64,000 nt of DNA from a virus. This document shows positions 54,401-60,418 of this stretch, one piece after another. The stretch's first letter is position 1; the number at the start of each line of letters is the position of its first letter. A program made the position numbers and the translations under genes. The notes under the pieces are model-generated. The model worked only from the letters and a program-made list of their open reading frames with translations. It was not told the DNA's origin and searched no databases. The DNA lies in IMG/VR virus record IMGVR_UViG_3300048580_000526, positions 1-64,000 of that record; one strand, given 5' to 3'.

Positions 54401-57400
54401 TTGGTTCGTTCATTTGTGAATGATATAGCTGCAGTAACTGTTAATACAAACAGTTCTTTTGGATCGCCAATGATCCATATGCAAAGATTTAAAGGAACAG
54501 GTTCACCAGGACCATTTAATATTTTCTCTATAGGACAAAGTATTAGTGCTATCATTGTTCATAAAAACAATAAATTATTAATTGAAAGCGAAGATTATAC
54601 TATTGATTGGATTAGTATGACTATTACCTTCTTGGATAGTTCTGTCAATTATGGTTCTATAACCAATCCATCAACAACTGTTGATTATGGTTCTATAACT
54701 GAAGTAGTTACTTCATCTGTTGATTATGGTAACGTTTCTGATATTACAGATTCAGAAAATAATTCAAATAATACCAACTTGAACGATGATTATTTGGTAA
54801 CTACTTTCACTACAGGTGGTGCTCAAGTTCTTCAGGAAGCCACATTTATTGCGCCAACAGATTATGTTTTATCAAATAGCATTATCAACGAAAGCGTTTG
54901 GGCTAACACTGGGGTAAATAAAAATGCAATAATGGTAACTGTCAACGGTTATATCCCAAGCAGTTTTGATTTTGATATTATTGAAAATAAAGTTATCGGT
55001 ATCGTCCCAGAACCAAATATTGGTGATAGGGTCCAAGTAACATTATTTGATTCTGATGTTTATAGTGTGGTTAGGGTTGAAAATTTCATTGTTGGTTCTG
55101 ATCCAGTTGTGTATCCATATGATTTGAATTTGTCATGGCATCAACAATCCACTACCCCTGCAAGTTCAGCTATCTTGGTTTATAATAATGGTTATAGATT
55201 ATTGCCACCTGATGTTGAATATTTTGATGGTAATGGTGTGAATAATATATTTGTCATCCCAGCCCCAAAAACATTAACCAACCTTACAGCAATCATCAAT
55301 GGTGTGACCACCACAGATTATAAAATCCGCCCATTTAGTGACGTTACCATTAATCTATTATACACCATTACAATAAGTGGTGCTGATTATTTGGCAAATG
55401 GATATGTTGAAATACCATTCACCAGTATAACAGGTTCTGTGTGGGACATTGCAAAAGAAATTCCAAAAGATGCATTGTTTATTATTAAAAATAATCAAGT
55501 AATGCAGGATAGAGTTGTTGAGCACGGTAATAGGGTTCGTTTGATTAGATTTGATGAACAACCAATTGCATCAGATACTATCACTATTGAAGTTTATGAT
55601 TCGTTTGTTTATCGCTTACCAACATTTGTGAAAGATGGTATCCATTATGACTTTACAAGTTTGACCGCTAATTATACCTTTGAATCCAATATTCAAACAT
55701 CAGACCAATTATATGTTTATGTTGATGGGATTGTTGTTTATAATTATTTTATATCAACACCAAATATTCAAACACCAAGTATTAGAAAGTTAACATTCTT
55801 TGCCACAGATTCTTCTTGGGATATGGATAATATTGGTATTGATGCTTCGACTTGGGATGGTTTTGCTTCTTTTATGCCAGGAAAATCAATTCCAACAGCA
55901 GTTAATACTGTTAAAATTGTTGTTCTTGATACAAAGTTAAATAATCATGATGTTGAAATAGTATTTGACGTAATCCCACCAATGAAGTCGTTGATTGAAG
56001 TTACAATTATGGAGAATTATGATTATATCGTTAATGGTGATATTGTAGAAATACAATCACAAGTTCAACTAACAGAAAAAGATGAGCTACAAGTAATTTC
56101 ATTCTCTGAAGATTCATCATTTGGTATAAGGACAGAAATTTTTGAAGGAACAGTCGATTCCACTTATGATTTGAGTCAAATGCCATATAGCTCCAACGCA
56201 ATTTGGGCTACAGTTGATCGTTTTGACATGAATAATCCTACAGACCCAACCAAAGGTATGGATCAATATCAAACCAAAGACTTTAAAGTATCATATAAAA
56301 TGGTTGACGAAGGTAATGGTGTGACTAAAGAAGTTGCAGAAGTAAAATTCGGAATACCACATGCAAGATTATTTAATATTGGTTTGGGGTGGTCAATAAA
56401 TCCTGGTTCTGAATTAGGAATGGACCAACAATACACTTGGGACAAGAAACCATGGGAAGACCCAAATTATACATTTGAACCAGATTCAAGCAAGACAGTT
56501 GGGCAAACAATTCCAGAACCAGCAGGATTAGTTTATGAACATGGTTGGGAAATGGATGCATGGGAAGGTGGGTCATCAATTGAGCGTGATAGAGTTTGGA
56601 TCACATCATTCTCTGGTACACCAAACGTTCCAGCGGTGTCGTTTAGATTGTTTAAGACAAATAACGGTACTTGGGAACATATTAGAATATCAGATTCTTA
56701 TAAGACATATTTGAATAAACCAATTTATACAGCATCAAGGACTATTGAATTGGTAGCCAATCCTGAAATTCCTGTATCAAACATCCCAGTTGATTTATTA
56801 GATATTCCTGCTAATAAACCAGGTGTTATTTGGATTGAAAATGAGCGTATTGAATATAAGAACATGAGTATGTCAATGGTGAACAACCGTCCTGTGTATA
56901 CATTATCAAATATCACCAGAGGATCGTTGGGAACCCCATCAATGCAATATTTGCGTTATGATAGACAGCATTATTATGGTGATGGATTGAATAAAGTGTT
57001 TATTATTGACCAAAACATTAAAAATAATTTTGATAATTTGGCATTTATAAAATACCAATACATCGTTGATAAAATTGTTGATGGGTTTACCTATTATAAA
57101 ATATATAAAGAAACACGTTTGGAATCAACTGATTATACAATTTATAGAGAAGCTGGTGTATGGTATGTTAAATTTAATACAGCCCTTCCACAAGCTGTTA
57201 TTGCCAATCAAGAACCATTCTACCCAATTTATAATGTTAATTCTTATTCTTGGGATAGTAATGTTATATGGGGTAATGATGTTTGGGATCAAACTGGCAC
57301 AATACCAAATCCAAATCCAACACCACAACCAACAATTGTGAATACTTATTACCCAACTGTTGTGATGGTAGGATTTAATAACGAAGCTACTTATATAAAC

Positions 57401-57550
57401 GACGTTTTACAATATGAAGAAGGGACTATGGCAATTAACGGGGCACATATTATTCCTGGTGGCTATCATTTTGAAGTGAACCCATCTGGTATTCAACGTA
57501 GTGAGTCCGAAATAGCTAAATATTTAATTGCCGAACCTGGAACATTTTGA
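42482..57550 (+). CDS. Giant baseplate wedge protein (gp7 analogue)
   Basis: 5022 residues in one uninterrupted frame, nearly five times T4 gp7 (1032). It follows gp6 directly, the position of gp7. N-terminus: LPGVVQTQTLQNFFSATVDH and VAGYIGQKPSYYDPSKDFYV, then FEQDYYSWCPPINLDMLINYSQYYW, a start shared by giant wedge proteins of marine and rhizobial T4-like phages as I recall them. A Trp/Tyr module near 1419-1465 (WQQGILYNVGDTVMFNYTYY) resembles carbohydrate-binding modules. Several beta modules recur (about 2190, 2380, 2500, 3063, 3821) with the pattern SVGT...NP and Y-V-F-Y-D-F. Many W/Y/P-rich segments are typical of virion proteins. Confidence 0.8.
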   Translation: MANNEQLFIYADIIQVPDKRKMIKQLPGVVQTQTLQNFFSATVDHLFQPVQSERVAGYIGQKPSYYDPSKDFYVPELSQERSIYQLEPCATTKNGNSITNAIFFADLLQALRSEGANITNQNRLFEQDYYSWCPPINLDMLINYSQYYWLENGPEPILVKTATDIDTQLVGKTAPDAADLTFGDSGSVKITSGMRIILLNDSNPAYNGKTISIEGVGKSIFIVEFNETDLNSTPWDLFPWDRFDWDLSTLTSSDYIIMERGCKDTNSWARNNHWYHKDVLLASNTSLFTNINKQASRPIICFERNLELYNYGDFRRSSVDLIDVDSQSMDPFNNFHPPQGERWVLLQVDGTLQFINENNGISYQEQIRTLKAQYPEQPEKVQIIKNGSTILFTAIIDSDVKNNKPYLVKIDNPVSTSSVNSWDSEPLDIDVWEESDPDISLSYSEIITGFLRFTPVTDSQDGTAGPNIGDIIKIKFGEYQGKEMWFDGHNWIIAQEKKDVNQEPLFTLYDANPNGNVGVRLDDETRYPGSSFKGNKIFGFLLNTDNRTVTDQYIGKKLTYNEWGEIKYQDFLDIVTDNDLVNTRYTYTKSKYNNQPISGYYFWKIKSDEFYGNNWWTVNETSKQFIVDNFIVTSDQPIINKQTFIGDGVTSSFILNHNVPTKDYLRVVVKDSTTNTNIFYKMDDNSNKVEFYDIPSVGQVITFYHYSKPKSNLEFIISQEPDVNLLLNKQDNLMVYINGKVATPGEHYLLVNQREFDATTPISKIAILQTTDSTNISIMKNTNITVKSYSPLTPDLDINGHYEIPNNLAINPDWSEVSYITSDQFLPQFSAIIKNQPNFSGIEYEANNWRDTIQDRSLGRTIIQHTSPLLRLMISNANDDLDYMKSSRFVETEYTRFKNKFLQKLTKFWIKDFIHVDITSTTEAQRKIVKKAAIDSIMKEINLGKVYKVSPFSYSNMAGMNWFIPPTPSFLGLFPTFKPEKYVDDTYLTPIEVIQCHDGSLLKTFGDYRDEIILELETLIYESIPLKFRDGNPHNAFQYKRYFPGKFRTQLSEYTREEINTISQPMFERWVSENQQSYRPHTGFDYTNLWTYNWSTSTDNLGNPVPGHWRGIFNWFFDTDRPHTHPWEMLGFSESPDWWETYYGPVPYTRGNMNLWEDLEKGIIREGSRAGIDPYYARPGLLNILPVDEYGHLIDPWTAGMLRRKPNYSEAEADWVYGDGSPVETKWKKTSQFPFAMSQIGYLIKPARWMEQCWNPLDDEFIYDQKQLIRKSTLNRSSHSKFTVHGETYNGQLVINYGYQQWITDRLLSNNKSPGSNFGDVIRALGVQLGYKVGGFCNPYTFYADNILGSLPAENINQFLYRSPSVREEIYSGVIIEWTGRSYKVSGYDSINPVFKIIPSDVFGKKVSHDVGGTVTIQPPEWQQGILYNVGDTVMFNYTYYKAIKTNQSTTYFDPTVWVETTLSASLSGTTVFEYLEPIYDRRIETIPYGYEFSSRQDTFDFLVSYQRYLISRGWAFDDIDETTTNEKIDWILSGRLFVQWSLERDKNVGTFIKLSPYAIHAQYKSSFGSIQSIEQVLNGVYSLLDENGFIIEPHDIISMRSDDVMDINLLLNDRSLSSVRLFVSEIEHVILFDNVTVFNDLIFDPLFNQRQVRLKVDGTRTLAWNGRIDAPGYIISDNLIYPNFEKTAKDFLRLYGIEDVVDNVELQNRARHLIGYQERPYLQNLLLSPTTNFQFYQGMIHAKGSRGSMTKLFRSEYVSESRDFKIFEEWAFKLGDYGAIDTNPTMEFYLDPLNGKQITEDPQLVTFNELQNSSSLPAEPSDLDDRYDNIISLYDYFEDGKLVTPDKRWLRRPNGIGNLWEKRDFGFYASDIPNAGPIKLDEVDYFITNTTELLKFSTNLRVDKNKSLTDGERLWIYDTGCGDWSVYRVTGVTSNSASVTSVSLNASIDQDSLCGLDVSTVTLIPNQKMDLTSVHSLVDGQYFVVVEQPKYPLGQYESLLGTYKAEIGTHGTMIYYSSPNTISNTWTDGTGPQIFSYMPMRYPTLNSVTGINPNTGWKSKNNNYIFELNSNVLAVDSNGHYIGSLKLIDSSKINSTTILGVSLELVTPTNNIHNEAFTVEIGNVFKNNYYTFTTPSLVSNDLVQSFTLNDNIAGTGLRQIIIGSTPHNFNAKYKIGTQIVGKISNIQVDITHAFAQTVNPVTFSIGTLADPNKYIVSGSVNITVINTVVFDTLHEIYEPEDIYVFYDLGNIPDQLGSMNVAITYKNEIDYTTNVLYTTNDDLMMYYNFGTILPSDNAMGTFRVHITIKEDNSDIIWVDDARTSYEIQKSITPYWASYIPAMMETTISYNDQKYFNGNKFLTASTPRNLFNNEDRLINKQITRIEVEVQEAFTNTSTVFNGSFDYSDLGSANTTVINGQSWMYNEINLVGETSNAMDGVVTDLQITIASQGSFVRPTTIKLFTPNTSYAAGALICQNGLIEKARVSFTSGATYNQSDWIQMPKLQMMIGTMSNPNIVLNENIIDLATANVTDIPMKVEVISPNVGSPEALYVFYNFNQYNINTSNTSAVTISGTIKSFVKIGHMSGNNFGFAPIVLTDELKTTGVYTYAPKYYYDSLLKTNNLQIGIVGHDTSTGKIIVRVTTWDQTWVQDRVEIKKISPNQIESALLYNIETDRIERYLTYYDLYKGIVPGNANREIYYRTLTDPAKYTHGTGLSDKNIDPEQAWGMPELGRVWWDLSTTRALEYEIGDDLQYSWKNWGKTVPNSTIDIYEWVRSPVAPKALAAGNSSFNASSYSGQLDGIVKDADNPFWVESKEFDKTVGTFKTFYYFWMKNKNTVPAVPFRNVSVSQVAAMISNPSGQDIPWFAPINENSILLGSLKQYYTNGNIVLQINWKTGTNDGNIHRQWVLLRENDPMSQIDTRLWNKMRDSLTGWDSYSETVVNLDGSHSVVSTPKQVPEPNLTIVQKYGTLYRPRQTWFKTEADNSPSRMARKVLVQKLNSSFMDRTTPFVDDYADFVESLNVSSPMPAARFKPVVSQNIAYTNTTSPITLKPSVIGYLSLITITVTTMFVQGSPTISVGTDANPELFVPRSSVNLKTTGTFIFGTKHLLNSKTDIKIFTDFNNSIAGEFKIAVTTVEANLDGYDYVVGPTNDGVTGREVRDLLLYNPGLNDGDRVLVTNDIDVAGFWSFWEWQKPASSSVGSFVMLGVQTYNINVANDDFIGYVDWYRNDSTYQITSNSKPLFYFDTIEDMAAAIDTWQEGSLVAVNNVDGRWSWYIRSVTTITLDLTTGWVLVARQNGSIALNSSFYNNTTVFAPKFKTFSEWTIDYDTIVARDGSNEIVELLDILQTRTDEEFKLFQNQLFFTMVKFVLSQQHLVDWIFKTSYIYITGLNQQLEQNPVVIPDNTESILDYIKEVKPYHTKIREFIRSLATPLEVNTYIATDFDNPSTWDAPLLDSTFLGTYRLANPSDSDAATADDIGPYDEKTVAGQTGLTTKRPWNEWWAAYSGSVSLANDATGMRIDYKNNDNRSPNTEHWKYLNTVRTYNMEMTFDRVQTDLDTLMAKPFDQWTTADHTLLANSGVVAKMFAQYSDFQENWVYYKSLISGSQFRGTVMEGGELLNYDIIDFENNQWDTRPWSVYNWDETQYSDSYPTTQIKKLVFSYTDFTTPITGVPSGKGTWYKKRITKDFVGIVTDVIFLVGTGFKNVPFQQITSYVGTDAAFDYLVGNSTTSSDFAFENQDLTFSGTFVHPTFTEINTKQDLNLYVRLEGTPTAGEGFVVVKSADKVQHLTYTVEIDGASGQSGSKMLVAHSIGNISTVKVTVLEPFSATEIPNLSVSVGTPYNHSSILDSSLVNLSNYKQPVGTSYPGEVVYSIAQHNRTPVNLNVYYDFLQATAGKIKVEINIDTVKQKLSAAGPLEPYYDLGVSGGTLEGIAKGVIEPAYDPLTDNDPNILIEGGRFIQPYIEQDRPEELVRSFVNDIAAVTVNTNSSFGSPMIHMQRFKGTGSPGPFNIFSIGQSISAIIVHKNNKLLIESEDYTIDWISMTITFLDSSVNYGSITNPSTTVDYGSITEVVTSSVDYGNVSDITDSENNSNNTNLNDDYLVTTFTTGGAQVLQEATFIAPTDYVLSNSIINESVWANTGVNKNAIMVTVNGYIPSSFDFDIIENKVIGIVPEPNIGDRVQVTLFDSDVYSVVRVENFIVGSDPVVYPYDLNLSWHQQSTTPASSAILVYNNGYRLLPPDVEYFDGNGVNNIFVIPAPKTLTNLTAIINGVTTTDYKIRPFSDVTINLLYTITISGADYLANGYVEIPFTSITGSVWDIAKEIPKDALFIIKNNQVMQDRVVEHGNRVRLIRFDEQPIASDTITIEVYDSFVYRLPTFVKDGIHYDFTSLTANYTFESNIQTSDQLYVYVDGIVVYNYFISTPNIQTPSIRKLTFFATDSSWDMDNIGIDASTWDGFASFMPGKSIPTAVNTVKIVVLDTKLNNHDVEIVFDVIPPMKSLIEVTIMENYDYIVNGDIVEIQSQVQLTEKDELQVISFSEDSSFGIRTEIFEGTVDSTYDLSQMPYSSNAIWATVDRFDMNNPTDPTKGMDQYQTKDFKVSYKMVDEGNGVTKEVAEVKFGIPHARLFNIGLGWSINPGSELGMDQQYTWDKKPWEDPNYTFEPDSSKTVGQTIPEPAGLVYEHGWEMDAWEGGSSIERDRVWITSFSGTPNVPAVSFRLFKTNNGTWEHIRISDSYKTYLNKPIYTASRTIELVANPEIPVSNIPVDLLDIPANKPGVIWIENERIEYKNMSMSMVNNRPVYTLSNITRGSLGTPSMQYLRYDRQHYYGDGLNKVFIIDQNIKNNFDNLAFIKYQYIVDKIVDGFTYYKIYKETRLESTDYTIYREAGVWYVKFNTALPQAVIANQEPFYPIYNVNSYSWDSNVIWGNDVWDQTGTIPNPNPTPQPTIVNTYYPTVVMVGFNNEATYINDVLQYEEGTMAINGAHIIPGGYHFEVNPSGIQRSESEIAKYLIAEPGTF

Positions 57551-57556
57551 TAAATA
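57549..57556 (+). promoter_or_regulatory. Late promoter box GATAAATA
   Basis: Starts at the stop codon of the giant wedge gene and lies 18 nt before the 55-residue gene. Confidence 0.6.
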
Positions 57557-57574
57557 GGGTAAAGGAGAAAATGA

Positions 57575-57742
57575 ATGAGTGATTTTAATGAACATGCAGG
57601 GGTAAAGGTTACAGATTTTTTGGTACTCACTGACCCTGATACCAGCGAAGTCCTATACAATGGGCGTGGAATGATGACTCGTGAAATTGTTGAACAAATT
57701 AAAAAAGATATGGAGAATAATGATGTTAATACCAGAAAATAA
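57575..57742 (+). CDS. Small virion-associated protein (55 residues)
   Basis: A short gene with AAAGGAG before ATG 57575 (an ATG four bases earlier runs into a stop after three codons). Protein: N-terminal SDFNEHAGVKVTDFLVLTDP, then TSEVLYNGRGMMTREIVEQI. Not recognised. Its end overlaps the next gene by 20 nt, indicating translational coupling. Confidence 0.65.
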   Translation: MSDFNEHAGVKVTDFLVLTDPDTSEVLYNGRGMMTREIVEQIKKDMENNDVNTRK

Positions 57743-58328
57743 AATGGCAGAATTGGCTAAAACGGGCATTATAGGGCATTGTAAAATTACTGATGACCTT
57801 GGAAATGTTTTGGTTGATAAATATAACTCAATTCATTACGAGAACATGTCCATTGCTTTGGCAAAATCGTTAGCCCATAAACCAGATGGCACCATTTATA
57901 CAATGTGGTTTGGTAATGGTGGTGCCACCGTTTCAGGTTCAGGACAAATATCATACCTCCCACCAAGAGTTTCTGGTTCAGGTGCAAATTTATATAATCC
58001 AACATATTATAAAGTTATTGATAATGAAAGTTCATTGAATACGAACATTGATTTAAATAATATGACAATTCAACATACTTCTGGTGCATTATATACAGAT
58101 ATAGTTATAGCTTGTACTTTGGATTTTGGTGAACCAGCATCCCAAGCAGCATTTGATAATGCCACTGATTTAAATGCCACTTATGTTTTTTCTGAAATTG
58201 GATTGAAGACATTCAACACCACACCATCTGAAGGATTGTTGGTGACACATTTGATATTCTCTCCTGTGCAAAAATCTCTAAATAGAAAAATCGCAATTCT
58301 CTATACCATTAGAATACAGAATGGGTAA
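57723..58328 (+). CDS. Virion structural protein of unknown role
   Basis: 201 residues from ATG 57723; GGAG 7 nt upstream favours this ATG over the one at 57720. Beta-rich: MAELAKTGIIGHCKITDDLG, IYTMWFGNGGATVSGSGQIS, YVFSEIGLKTFNTTPSEGLL, LVTHLIFSPVQKSLNRKIAI. The last part is like collar, fibre or spike-associated proteins of tailed phages in which a loading partner binds fibres. Position after the wedge genes and before the fibres fits a baseplate or fibre-attachment role, but no T4 equivalent is recognised. Confidence 0.7.
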   Translation: MLIPENKMAELAKTGIIGHCKITDDLGNVLVDKYNSIHYENMSIALAKSLAHKPDGTIYTMWFGNGGATVSGSGQISYLPPRVSGSGANLYNPTYYKVIDNESSLNTNIDLNNMTIQHTSGALYTDIVIACTLDFGEPASQAAFDNATDLNATYVFSEIGLKTFNTTPSEGLLVTHLIFSPVQKSLNRKIAILYTIRIQNG

Positions 58329-58329
58329 T

Positions 58330-58500
58330 GTTTCTTGAAATTATTTTGTCTATTTAACTGTGTAGTTAATAAACAGTTTCAAAATTGATCTAAACGACCA
58401 CTTTCGCTTTATTGAGCCGAAGGGAGACTGTGGACTTCCCTCTGTCAAGCATAAATTTACTATTATTTATCCCAAGAGTCAATATTTGTTTGGCTCCATG
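58330..58500 (-). ncRNA. Predicted TnpB guide (omega/re) RNA
   Basis: In IS605-family elements the guide RNA comes from the 3' end of tnpB and the right end. Here the minus strand shows AGGGA/TCCCT and GGCT/AGC-type stems just before the tnpB stop, then GTGGTCGTTTAGATCAA as a likely right end at 58385. The guide would then begin at 58384 (TTTTGAAACTGTTTATTAAC). Predicted by analogy only. Confidence 0.4.
58354..58369. promoter_or_regulatory. Orphan palindrome related to sites a-c (site d)
   Basis: TTAACTGTGTAGTTAA keeps the six-base arms of the late-promoter palindrome, but no late box follows at 6 nt; a TnpB element ends about 16 nt downstream. Confidence 0.5.
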
Positions 58501-59643
58501 AATATCTGCATCTTCTTTATGCCCACATTTCCTACAAATGAATAATTCGCCGTTGCGGTTATCCTTTTCGCAGTGCCCACATATTCTACAAGCCTGACTT
58601 GTATATTCAGGATAGATCAGACCCACATGGACTCCATGAGTTTCTGCTTTGTAGATTATGTTTTGATTAATGAATGAATAACTCCAGTGGTGCTTATTAA
58701 ATCCGTTGGAGTATTTTCCATTATTTACTTTCATATATTTTAAATTTTCCAAATATATCTGATTAACATTATTCCAATCAATATCATGATTTAGACTATA
58801 ACCTATTTGGTTATTCATAAATTTCTTTATATCATTTATATTTTTACTATAATATCCTATTTGTTTTGTTTTATTATGTTTCTTATTATAATTTGTTCTA
58901 TTCAGAGCCATGGCTTTAAATTTGGTATTTAATTTAGCGATCAATTCAGTTAATAATAATCCATTTTTATGGGTCGTTTCCACTTTTCCGTCTGATACAG
59001 AGATACATTTGTTCATCCCAATATCAATACCCAAAACACCTGTATTGGAGTTATAAGTTAATTCTTTTTTAAAATATAAATCAATGCTACCATTTGGTCT
59101 AATCCTGATACTTTTGGTATTCAATGAATATCCTTGTTGGATTAAATTATTATGATATCTGGACAATTTAATCGGTATAGTGATTTTTGGTTCTCTGGGC
59201 ATTTTAATATGGATATAATGACTAAAAAATTTAGAGGTAGATACTTGTATTTCAACAGTTCGTTGGTCTAAATCAATCCCTCCTGTAAATTTTGGTGGAA
59301 CCCATGTTGGGTCATTCAACGCTTTTAATAATTCAGTTTGGTATTTTGTTGGTGATTGATTTTTTAATGCCTTTTCTGCTTTATTAACTATTGACCTTGT
59401 AACTGATGATGCTGTTTTTGTCAAACATTGAGTTAATATTGCAGAAGCTGATTTAATTTGGTCTGTAATATGTTTTGGTGGAAATTGTTGTATTTCGTTG
59501 GTGGCTTTATAATCATTAAATAATAATTCTATTGATTGATTGATAATTGGTTGGTTGATGGAAACGAAAGATATTAAATATTTCACCTTTTGTTTATTTG
59601 CGTGTTTCAAATTAATATTGGCTGTTCTATTTAATATCTTCAT
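58390..59643 (-). CDS. tnpB: TnpB RNA-guided endonuclease
   Basis: 417 residues, in the normal size range of TnpB (about 400). RuvC residues are present: Asp207 (GVLGIDIGMNK), Glu299 (QIYLENLKY) and Asp380 (EDADIHGAKQI). A zinc finger between the last two has Cys352, Cys355, Cys370 and Cys373 (CRICGH...FICRKCGH). The preceding Y-T-S-Q-A-C motif matches the T-S-Q-x-C start of OrfB zinc ribbons. TnpB cuts DNA next to a TAM under guide-RNA control. Nuclease looks intact. ATG 59643 lies 15 nt after the stop of the preceding small gene with only a weak ribosome-binding site. Confidence 0.9.
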   Translation of the reverse strand: MKILNRTANINLKHANKQKVKYLISFVSINQPIINQSIELLFNDYKATNEIQQFPPKHITDQIKSASAILTQCLTKTASSVTRSIVNKAEKALKNQSPTKYQTELLKALNDPTWVPPKFTGGIDLDQRTVEIQVSTSKFFSHYIHIKMPREPKITIPIKLSRYHNNLIQQGYSLNTKSIRIRPNGSIDLYFKKELTYNSNTGVLGIDIGMNKCISVSDGKVETTHKNGLLLTELIAKLNTKFKAMALNRTNYNKKHNKTKQIGYYSKNINDIKKFMNNQIGYSLNHDIDWNNVNQIYLENLKYMKVNNGKYSNGFNKHHWSYSFINQNIIYKAETHGVHVGLIYPEYTSQACRICGHCEKDNRNGELFICRKCGHKEDADIHGAKQILTLGINNSKFMLDRGKSTVSLRLNKAKVVV

Positions 59644-59658
59644 TTCTTTATTATACTC

Positions 59659-59838
59659 TTATTTGTCTTCGTTGTCCAATTCATTTATGGTTTGTTCTAA
59701 TTTCAACTCTATTTTTTTACTATCAAGCCAGAATTCATAAATCATCGAAAGGTCGTCGCCATATTTTTTTGACCTTTCCCTATAATATTCTAAATTCTCT
59801 AATAATTGTTTTTTAATTTGTTCGTTATGATTTGACAT
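59659..59838 (-). CDS. Small protein upstream of tnpB
   Basis: 59 residues from ATG 59838, which has a strong AGGAGG; a longer reading to 59925 would start inside the hairpin. Sequence is helical and charged (QIKKQLLENLEYYRERSKKY; DSKKIELKLEQTINELDNED). No family recognised. It is in the same orientation as tnpB, 15 nt upstream, and may be part of the mobile unit or merely co-transcribed. Confidence 0.6.
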   Translation of the reverse strand: MSNHNEQIKKQLLENLEYYRERSKKYGDDLSMIYEFWLDSKKIELKLEQTINELDNEDK

Positions 59839-59869
59839 AATATGTCCTCCTATTGTATAAATATAATTG

Positions 59870-59943
59870 TATAAGAAAGAAACGCGGATTAACTCCTGTT
59901 GTTCGCTGAAATGGAGGTTAAGCACTCCATTTCCTTTCTTATA
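59870..59943. other. Two-level perfect hairpin, possible element left end or leader RNA
   Basis: TATAAGAAAG (59870-59879) pairs with CTTTCTTATA (59934-59943); directly inside its 3' arm GAAATGGAG (59908-59916) pairs with CTCCATTTC (59925-59933). All 19 pairs are perfect, with 28 unpaired bases on one side. Confidence 0.7.
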
Positions 59944-59947
59944 TATT

Positions 59948-59955
59948 TATTTATC
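59948..59955 (-). promoter_or_regulatory. Late promoter box GATAAATA
   Basis: Minus-strand GATAAATA overlapping the TTGAT boundary; transcripts from it would begin close to the hairpin's outer arm. Confidence 0.45.
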
Positions 59956-59975
59956 AATTTTCGCAAAAAAGTGCC

Positions 59976-60227
59976 TCAAATAGATGAAAAAATCGACTTT
60001 TTTAATCTATATTTTTCCTTATTTTTCTTACTGATTTCTTCTTTATGGGACTCATAATATTTTTTATCATATCCAACCCTTTCATATTCATGTTTTTGGC
60101 TGGTAATCTTACAACATTCGACACAGGTACCATTTAAAGTATATCTATCTGATAAATGCCCATTTCGACAAGGCTTGCCTGTATTATACTTGTCCAGTCC
60201 CTGTGCTTTCGCTTCTTTTCTTTTCAT
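59976..60227 (-). CDS. Zinc-binding HNH-type small protein
   Basis: 83 residues from ATG 60227, preceded by AAAAAGG; ATG 60233 is an alternative. Motif KRKEAKAQGLDKYNTGKPC, RNGHLSDRYTLNGTCVECC gives a C-x-x-GH...C-x-x-C zinc site common at the start of phage HNH homing endonucleases and VSR-like proteins. The C-terminal half is Lys/Glu-rich and lacks an obvious HNH catalytic part, so this may be a truncated endonuclease. It overlaps the upstream gene by 44 nt in another frame. Confidence 0.6.
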   Translation of the reverse strand: MKRKEAKAQGLDKYNTGKPCRNGHLSDRYTLNGTCVECCKITSQKHEYERVGYDKKYYESHKEEISKKNKEKYRLKKSIFSSI

Positions 60228-60390
60228 CTTCATCCTTTTTCTTTTGGGCAATATCAGCCAATTTCTTTTCTTTAGATATTTCTGCTTTGCGGTCTTTATC
60301 CAATTTTTCTTGCCTGTCTTTAACCAATTGTTTTTTGGCTAATTTTATATGCTGTTCTGTGTCTTCATTAACTATTTCATGCCATCTCAT
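60184..60390 (-). CDS. Small charged late protein with capsid-targeting-like leader
   Basis: 68 residues from ATG 60390 (AAGAAGG upstream). Starts MRWHEIVNED, like MRAYEFLNE of the ART-like protein and T4 internal-protein leaders, then a continuous Lys/Asp/Glu helix (HIKLAKKQLVKDRQEKLDKD). GATAAATA lies 29 nt upstream. A packaged internal protein is plausible but unproven. Confidence 0.65.
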   Translation of the reverse strand: MRWHEIVNEDTEQHIKLAKKQLVKDRQEKLDKDRKAEISKEKKLADIAQKKKDEDEKKRSESTGTGQV

Positions 60391-60418
60391 AATAAAATAC
60401 CTTCTTTTAATGTAAAAG

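Larger units (their letters stand above)
58385..59952 (-). mobile_element. TnpB element of the IS200/IS605 type without TnpA
   Basis: On the minus strand the proposed left boundary follows TTGAT (59957-59953), the known TAM of ISDra2-type TnpB. Inside lie an imperfect long hairpin (59870-59943), a 59-residue gene and tnpB; the proposed right boundary is ATCAA at 58389-58385. No TnpA transposase gene is present, so it would rely on transposase in trans or persist as a homing-like element. Boundaries are inferred from motifs, not from an empty site. Confidence 0.45.
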
